Assembly: GCF_036588685.1 (NCBI RefSeq)
Contig: NC_086374.1
Span: forward strand, 35,580,886 to 35,644,885
Source of the DNA: Mytilus trossulus
Lineage: Eukaryota; Mollusca; Bivalvia; Mytilida; Mytilidae
Length of the DNA stretch: 64,000 bases
Direction of reading: 5' to 3'
Position numbers and translations under genes: made by a program. The notes under the pieces are model-generated. The model searched no databases. It was not told the origin of the DNA and saw only the letters and a program-made list of their open reading frames with translations. Numbering within the stretch: position 1 is the first letter of the stretch; each line of letters opens with the position of its first letter. Shown here piece after piece: positions 58,465 to 64,000 of the stretch.

Positions 58465-58585
58465 CATGTTTAACCCCCACATTATTTATGTATGTGCTTG
58501 ACCCAAGTCAGGAGCCTGTAATTTAGGGGTTGTCGTTTGTTTATGTGTTACATATTTGTTTTTCGTTCATTTTTTATATGGTGTT
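58465..58585 (+). repeat. 'gccaatgagacaac' family tail, sense fragment
   Basis: 'acatgtttaaccccc', 'cccaagtcaggagcctg', 'gttgtcgtttgtttatg' and 'gtttttcgttca' in the sense order; stops before the 'cattggcaatcatacc' end of the tail. Confidence 0.7.
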
Positions 58586-58589
58586 ACAT

Positions 58590-59440
58590 TTTTTGCAATC
58601 ACTAAGATGTCTGATCAATCAATAGGCTATTCCACACTTTCACTACTCGGTTAGTTAAGAGTATTTTCTTTTTTCTAATCTGCCTCTGTTTCTAACCAAT
58701 ATCATCGAGTTGCCTGTTGTTGTCGAGCTTGTAATACAAATAAATAAACCTTATGTACACTCGAGTCATATACCCCTGTTGTTAATTTGTAGGTACCTGT
58801 CAATTCGCCTCTTAGCCTTCTCAATTTAAAAGTAGGAATTTCATAATTATCTATGGTTCTTTGTTTGAGTGAGCCTTGAGGTTGGGTAACACTGTTGTTG
58901 CTCTACGTTGGACGTTTACAATTGTCTCCATAGCTCTCTCTCTGTGTGGATTCAATACACTACTGTCATATTCAAGATGAGGACGGGCTAAGGTCTGAAA
59001 TAGTAGACAGAAGCTTTTATAGTATGGATATTAAAAAAGTCCTTCTAAAATTTCAAACTAGTTTGTTTGCTTTATTGAATTGTGTCTGTATATGTTTATC
59101 CTACACAACTGAACTGTTTCTAGTGTGATTTCAGATCCATCGTATGTCGACATTTTATACTTGCTTTCTTGCACATAATTGGATTTGGTAGAAATTGGTA
59201 GAACTTTGCATTTGTCCGGATGGAAACATAAAAGCCTTTTTCAACCCATTTGAACTATTTATATCAATTTTCATTATGGAGTTGTCAATGTCGCTATGTA
59301 AAGATCTATACAGTGTCGAGTCATCTGCAAATATTCATTTTATTCTACTTATGAAAGAAAAAACATTGATTAGTTATAAAGACTTCGAGACTGACAAGGT
59401 ATTGTAAACGTCAACGGCCAAAATAAATTGAATTAGTGCA
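58590..59440 (-). pseudogene. LINE pol fragment (CR1/jockey-like), antisense in gene B intron 1
   Basis: On the minus strand, with stops and frameshifts, one reads FADDST-type 'ICRxLDTV' sequence near 59330-59320 (Phe/Ala-Asp-Asp box decayed), SDIDNSIMKIDI, a region ending VNPHRES-like, then FKLRRLRGELTGTYKLTTGV (about 58795-58855) and RVVKVWNSLLIDQTS (about 58605-58650). The last two are typical of the C terminus of CR1/jockey-type polymerases. The plus-strand frames at 58946-59407 are its reverse shadow. Confidence 0.7.
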
Positions 59441-59784
59441 ATATTAATTTCTTTTGTTGGAAAGAAATATGCTTATCAACAATAACTCATGTTAAATGCT
59501 TAGTACGAATCAAGTTGCGAATTTAATTTTTTAATAGCAATTTACTCAGTGCTCATAAATACAGTAATCTAATTTTGTACACTGTAAAAATCGCGATTAG
59601 AAATTATTCACATGTATTTCATGTTTATTTCAAATCGTGTTTAGAATTGTATTTAATATCTAACCAAATGTCTCAGTGAGAACATTACATGTAAAAATGT
59701 TTTGAATTTGAACACTTTTAAAAGTGTTTTATATTCTCAAAAAGATCCTAAACACAATCTTAAACACAACCTTAATATGTTTAG

Positions 59785-59855
59785 AAGAAGGGCAAAAGAT
59801 ACCAGAGGGACAGTCAAACTCATAGTTCGAAAATAAACTGAAAACGCCATGGCGA
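59785..59855 (-). repeat. Retroelement tail fragment with 21-A run
   Basis: 'gataccagagggacagtc', 'aaactcatagttcg' and 'aaataaactgaaaacgcc' are the reverse complement of the 'gtttattttcgacttatgag' block, followed by 21 A (59855-59875). The minus frame 59737-59934 derives from it. Confidence 0.7.
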
Positions 59856-60022
59856 AAAAAAAAAAAAAAAAAAAATAGAACTGCGACACATTTGGACCAA
59901 AACGTGAAGACCTATAAGTAAAAAAAAAGTGCACAAAATGTTTGTTTAGAACTATTCTTAGGTTCTAAATACTTTTTTTATTATTTATTAACAGATTTGC
60001 CTTTAAAAGCTAATTTTTGCAG

Positions 60023-60172
60023 GATGGGTAAAAGCAACAATAGTATTTCATATCTTTGGGATGTTTGGAGGAGCTGTTTGTCTCTTATTTACCATATTTA
60101 CAATGTGTGTCTCGAAGTTCAAGTTTCACACTAGAGTCCATCATGCCATTTGGATAAGCAGCGCACTTACAG
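60023..60172 (+). CDS. Claudin-like protein B, exon 2 (TM2)
   Basis: A 150-bp exon with acceptor TAATTTTTGCAG and donor GTTTTA (weak, but at the position of GTGAGT in gene A), phase 1 in and out. It encodes GWVKATIVFHIFGMFG, TM2 as GAVCLLFTIFTMCVS, a short basic cytosolic turn (KFKFHTRVHH) and the first half of TM3 (AIWISSALTG). The frame is intact, in contrast to gene A. Confidence 0.85.
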
Positions 60173-61295
60173 GTTTTATTAAAATTTATTTGATCGCACA
60201 TGTTTGTGGACATTGATTGTCATCGTGTAAATCACTATAGATCGAAAACAAATACAAGATGTTTTTCTAGGATAAAACATCTTAAATAATTATATATGTC
60301 ACGCTCTTATTTTTCTGAAACTCAATGAATGCTCCATTAACTTTATCATACGAATAAATATATTTATCCTGCAATAGGGTGTTCTACTATACAGATACAG
60401 CCCTACAGATATCGCTATGCTGTATCTGTAAACTATACTGAATGAGATATTGTTTTAAAGCTCCGCCCACTGAACTTGAATGTGTATGATTGTGTAACAA
60501 AAACAACTATGTCGACGTCAATTTCAGCATGCATGTTTAGCAAATTTCAGTTCTGAAGCGTAGAACAACTCGTACACTCCTGTTTCAAATTGGACAATGT
60601 TTTGTTATTTATTTTTACTGTTGAAATTAGTTGTTATGTTAAAATAGATAATTTTTCACCTTGAGCGATGTATCATTGTTGACCATTCGAGGTTCTCGAA
60701 TGTGTGATTAATGTATCGTACTACTACACGGACCTCAGGGGATTTCAAATCGAAAATAAATGCAAAACATGTGTTTTTGTGTCTTTCAAAACAGAAATAA
60801 TATACAGAAATTGCAGGAAAAGACAATACTGTTTAGTGTCTTTATATATCAGCTGTGTTTGAACTCGGCTAGAAACAGGTGTAGTATCTCGCTAAAAGCT
60901 CGCATACACCTAATATTTCAAGACACTAAAACAGTTATTGTCTATGTACCGGCTTTCTGAAGAGAGTGTATGCGTCAATGCAAATCGTGTATCAAAATTA
61001 ATCAAATCATATCAGAAACTTATTTATAGTCGCCAATTAATAACCAAAAACATAATCTCTTTGAACTTTTATAACCAACAAGTGCATACATATACAAAAT
61101 ATACTTACATAATAGATATATAAGCATAAAAATCATACAACACATTATTTTAAGCACAGTAAGGCATTGCTTAATTAGGTTAGATAGGGTAAACGCAATA
61201 ATACACATCGCATGCATGCATGCATGAATGAGGATTGGATACGTAAGCTTAAATTTGTTTATAAAACAGAAAATGAATAAACAAAGACGAAGGAA
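60173..61295. other. Gene B intron 2, first part, nothing recognised
   Basis: AT-rich with no domain-bearing frame. An ATGCATGC microsatellite-like stretch (about 61210-61226) is seen. Confidence 0.4.
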
Positions 61296-61301
61296 TACCG
61301 G

Positions 61302-61905
61302 TGCTTTGCTTTTGCGCCAATTGGCCTTTCATTTGCGCCCAAAACATCTTTCATTTGCGCCACAAACAATATTTCATTTGCGCCAAAATAAAACCTTTCA
61401 ATTGCACCAATATTACAGGTAAATACAGGTAATAGTATAAAACATATATATTTAGAAAAAAAGACTATTGATATAAATTAAAGTTTGTATCATTGATGTA
61501 TTCATGTCTGAAAAATTCCTGCTCTCAAGTGCATACCATATTGATAAAAGATAGTCCGTTTTTTCATGAACTGCAGTCCATTTCAGTTGTTATACTGGCT
61601 TTGCAAGGTTTTATATATTTGGGGTACAAATAAACGACTTGGTTTCCATTTTTCAGAACGTATGGTCTGTAAACTCACCCCTATTATAAACCTTAGTGAC
61701 TCTCGGCTTCAGAAATGAGTGTGGCATTGAACTCACCAAATTATCCAGAGAAATACTGTAGAGACAAACCTTTTTGAGTAATGCATATTTAACGCTTCCG
61801 TTATTGTTTACCTGAATTACCTGAAAAATGGCGCAAATGAAGTTTTTATTTTTTGGCGCAAATGAAATATAACCTTCTGGCGCAAATGAAAGATTGTAAT
61901 TTTCA
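61302..61905. mobile_element. Inverted-repeat element with 'tttcatttgcgcca' arms (~600 bp)
   Basis: The left arm (61302-61430) has four to five copies of a 14-bp motif, TTTCATTTGCGCCA or a variant, then 'acaggtaaatacaggtaat'. The right arm (61810-61905) is the inverse: 'ttacctgaattacctg' followed by three copies of TGGCGCAAATGAAA. The ~380-bp core has no open frame. The structure fits a foldback or MITE-like element with iterated subterminal motifs. It lies inside intron 2 of gene B. Confidence 0.75.
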
Positions 61906-62289
61906 AAAATACTACTGGACTCCTTTCCAGACGGACTAAATCAGGGCGAAATGAAAACGTGAGTGTATCCTTTTGTGTATGCATTAGCCGCCATCAAATC
62001 CAGACAAAAACATGTCAAGAAAGGGAACAATAAATTTTCATAGCAAACCATCATCCTGGAAATTAGAATCCAAAACTGTTAAAAAGTGTTTTCCTGAGTT
62101 GAAGATTGTTGTTTGTTTGTGTTAAAACTAAAATTGTTATACGTTGCACATCAGTGTCCCTGAATACGTTCATGAAAAAGTTGGAGTCATACAGAAACAA
62201 GCAAGCAGCCATTCCTTTGTTTAAATGATCCGTAAAGAAATTTTTATATATTAATGCTTGGAAATGATACATTCCTAAATATTTTGTAG

Positions 62290-62448
62290 TATTTTGTCTT
62301 GCAATTAGTGTGGGGATATTCAGTGCAAACTACCACAAAGAATCCTGGTTGAGCGGACATTACACATCTGCTGGTTTTCATATAACTGTCTGCGCATGTG
62401 TTGTTTTTTTAGCTATATGTGTAGCTATGCTTATTTTTAGTTTCCAGG
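62290..62448 (+). CDS. Claudin-like protein B, exon 3 (TM3-TM4)
   Basis: A 159-bp exon with acceptor TATTTTGTAG and donor GTAAGT, phase 1 in and out, same length as exon 3 of gene A. It encodes VFCLAISVGIFSANYHK, loop 2 (ESWLSGHYTSAGF), and TM4 (HITVCACVVFLAICVAMLIF) followed by SFQ and a split Gly codon. The open codon at the end requires another exon; no PARP-like or other convincing exon is seen from 62449 to 64000, so the C-terminal part should lie beyond the right edge. Confidence 0.82.
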
Positions 62449-62634
62449 GTAAGTAGTCATCAGTTAATATACACATGTTAGCATAGTTGTTTTAGTAAAT
62501 GTATTAACGTATTTCAATTAAATGAAAACTTTTAACACCGTAGTCAGTACCAACAATTGACTTGCAAAGAGTAAACCTAAACATAAATATGCCAAAATTA
62601 TTACATCTTCAAATTTGCGATAGCAAATAAAGCC

Positions 62635-62750
62635 GCACATTTTTGTTCTTCCCTCAGCGGCTTTCGAACCCTTGCGTCTGTGGCATCGTGGCAAAACCAC
62701 CTGCAACGTGCACAGAACCATAGACCACTCGACCACCTAGTCTACATAAA
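62635..62750 (-). repeat. tRNA-like sequence, probable SINE head
   Basis: The minus strand reads 'ctaggtggtcgagtgg' (A-box-like, TGGTCGAGTGG) and, about 60 bp on, 'gcaagggttcgaaagcc' (B-box-like, GGGTTCGAAAGCC), in a GC-rich block. The spacing and the 'ggtcgagtgg' D-loop recall class II (Leu/Ser) tRNAs, but the acceptor ends do not pair convincingly, so it is more likely a tRNA-derived SINE than a tRNA gene. Confidence 0.45.
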
Positions 62751-63204
62751 AATAACGCTTTCGGTGTTCAATGTAGTCTATCCTCGATCATGGCTTTATC
62801 TAAGGTAGTTACACAGTAAATGATTATCGTGGCACGACGATTGTGTACTTTTCATGGCAGCTATTTTTGTCTGTCGTAAAGGTCGATAATGCAAATTGCT
62901 ATGCCAGCCGCAAAATCACATTTTAATTTTATTTTACTCGCCTAATATGTGACACCTTTATGACACACATTCTCCATTGGATAACACGTTGTTATACAGG
63001 GCTAACACCATATTTGAAGAATTCATCTCAAATTTATCCCATTAATGTTAGATATTCAACATTTTGCTTTTGCAAAGTTTTGTTCTTCTCTCAGCTGGAT
63101 TAATCCCGGATGGTATCTTTTACAGAATCTATCTATTGTATTCATTGTTAATTTGTTCCAGTGGCAAACATGCATGAAATATTTTTCACTTGTACGATGA
63201 TGAG

Positions 63205-63575
63205 TTTATTTACAACCACTGGGTCTATGCCACTACCACTGTTGGAGATTTATTTTTCCAAGGGTATCAGAAGCCCAGTAGTCAGCACTTTTTGTGCTGA
63301 CATGAACAATCATTGATATGGTTGTATTTATAATTTAACTGTTTACAAAAGTTTTAATTTTTTGAAATACTAAGGCTTTCCTACCTCAGGAATAGATTAC
63401 TTTAGCTGAATTTGGCAAACTTTTTAGGAATTTTGGTCCTCAATGCTCTTCAACTTCGTATTTTTTCCTGCCTTTTTAACTTTTTTGGATTCGAGCGTCA
63501 CTTATGAGTCGTTTGTAGACAAAACGCGCGTCTGGCGTACTAGTATATAAAAAATTTAGTCCTGGTATCTATGAT
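63205..63575 (-). repeat. 'catcagtgac' family, long antisense copy
   Basis: From 'accactgggtctatgccac' and 'ccaagggtatcagaagccc' through 'gtcctcaatgctcttcaac' to 'cgagcgtcacttatgagtc', 'gtagacaaaacgcgcg' and 'tctggcgtacta'. With 16655-16970 this is the fullest copy here. Confidence 0.8.
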
Positions 63576-63739
63576 GAGTTTATTTATATTTGCAAATTTG
63601 CACTTCCATAAGAGGAATTGAAACTTTGCTTCGGTGACATCGTGTTAACACAACTGTACTTCTGTATGAGAGGTTGTTCAGGATGAAGGTTTAGGAAATT
63701 TAGACTGCCAGTGGAATTTAACGTTTTTGGAAAGGGACA

Positions 63740-63895
63740 GACACCTTGCAACAGGACATCTACGGACCCCCCAAAGAGTTGTTAAAAGGGTTCCCAACGT
63801 GCAAAAAGTGTGGCAAACTCTGTGGCTGCGTACGAGTAATCATCACACACGGCCAGAAGGACGCCCACGCTTTTGCAAGGGTTTTACTGCAGGTC
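63740..63895 (+). other. GC-rich open island, unidentified
   Basis: About 150 bp with far higher GC than its surroundings and two overlapping open frames. One reads QQDIYGPPKELLKGFPTCKK and continues CGKLCGCVRVIITHGQKD up to a possible donor (CAG then GTCTTT). CxxCGxxCGC looks like a metal-binding knuckle. It could be an exon of a gene running off the edge or part of a mobile element; there is a stop just upstream and no clear acceptor. Confidence 0.3.
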
Positions 63896-64000
63896 TTTCA
63901 TATAGTTCACATATCATACACTTATCTCTATAACTAGTATATACTTATTGATTTTGTGTAAGATTAAGAAGATTTTCCTGTTATCTTGCACTTTATAAAA

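Overview
This is eukaryotic DNA, very AT-rich, with intron-split genes and dense dispersed repeats. I read it as a bivalve nuclear genome, most likely a marine mussel (Mytilus). The basis is recognition of mussel-type repeat families: a retroelement tail ending in a motif about 'gccaatgagacaac', a family carrying 'actcatcagtgacgctc', a family carrying 'gaggtttagctagctata', and a bivalve element opening 'ggcccgaagggccaagtgag'. The species call is from memory and was not checked by a search.

Genes, left to right. (1) 676-5119, minus: the first three coding exons of a classical short-chain dehydrogenase/reductase (TGxxxGxG cofactor motif, NAG motif); its 3' end lies before base 1. (2) 19625-20014, minus: an orphan basic open frame whose middle is partly repeated 0.6 kb away. 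(3) 23062-24009, minus: an intact single-exon PTB-domain adaptor-like protein. (4) 33083-40545, minus: three exons of a claudin-like four-helix membrane protein, followed on the same strand, 245 bp later and in matching phase, by two exons of a PARP-type ADP-ribosyltransferase with its H-Y-E triad intact. The PARP exon has no start codon of its own. The simplest reading is one gene for a membrane-tethered PARP, although exon 2 carries a 4-bp frame-breaking deletion relative to its paralogue. (5) 45155-46273, minus: an intact single-exon GT10 alpha-1,3-fucosyltransferase. (6) 57629-62448, plus: a second, intact copy of the claudin-like gene with the same exon sizes and phases, transcribed away from gene 4 and running off the right edge.

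Mobile DNA. A decayed reverse-transcriptase element with an MGTNCAP/xDD signature fills 25.9-28.6 kb; broken relatives lie at 10.8, 18.0, 51.5-53.3 and 53.4 kb, and detached 3' tails are scattered widely. A non-LTR element at 41.1-44.2 kb is split by a Tc1/mariner-like element at 41984-43284; a second Tc1-like copy at 51573-52816 splits another retroelement. An antisense LINE remnant lies in intron 1 of gene 6. A 572-bp TTAA-flanked inverted-repeat element sits in one copy of a 1.6-kb segmental duplication (29.6-32.2 kb) and is missing from the other. Tandem arrays include an apparently perfect 48-bp x 8 minisatellite (18566-18949), a ~166-bp x 4 array (48.0-48.6 kb), a ~120-bp array (8.1-8.6 kb) and a diverged array at 2.3-3.3 kb.

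No rRNA, canonical tRNA or CRISPR was found. All exon boundaries are predictions from splice-site sequence, phase and homology recalled from memory. No alignment or transcript data were available.
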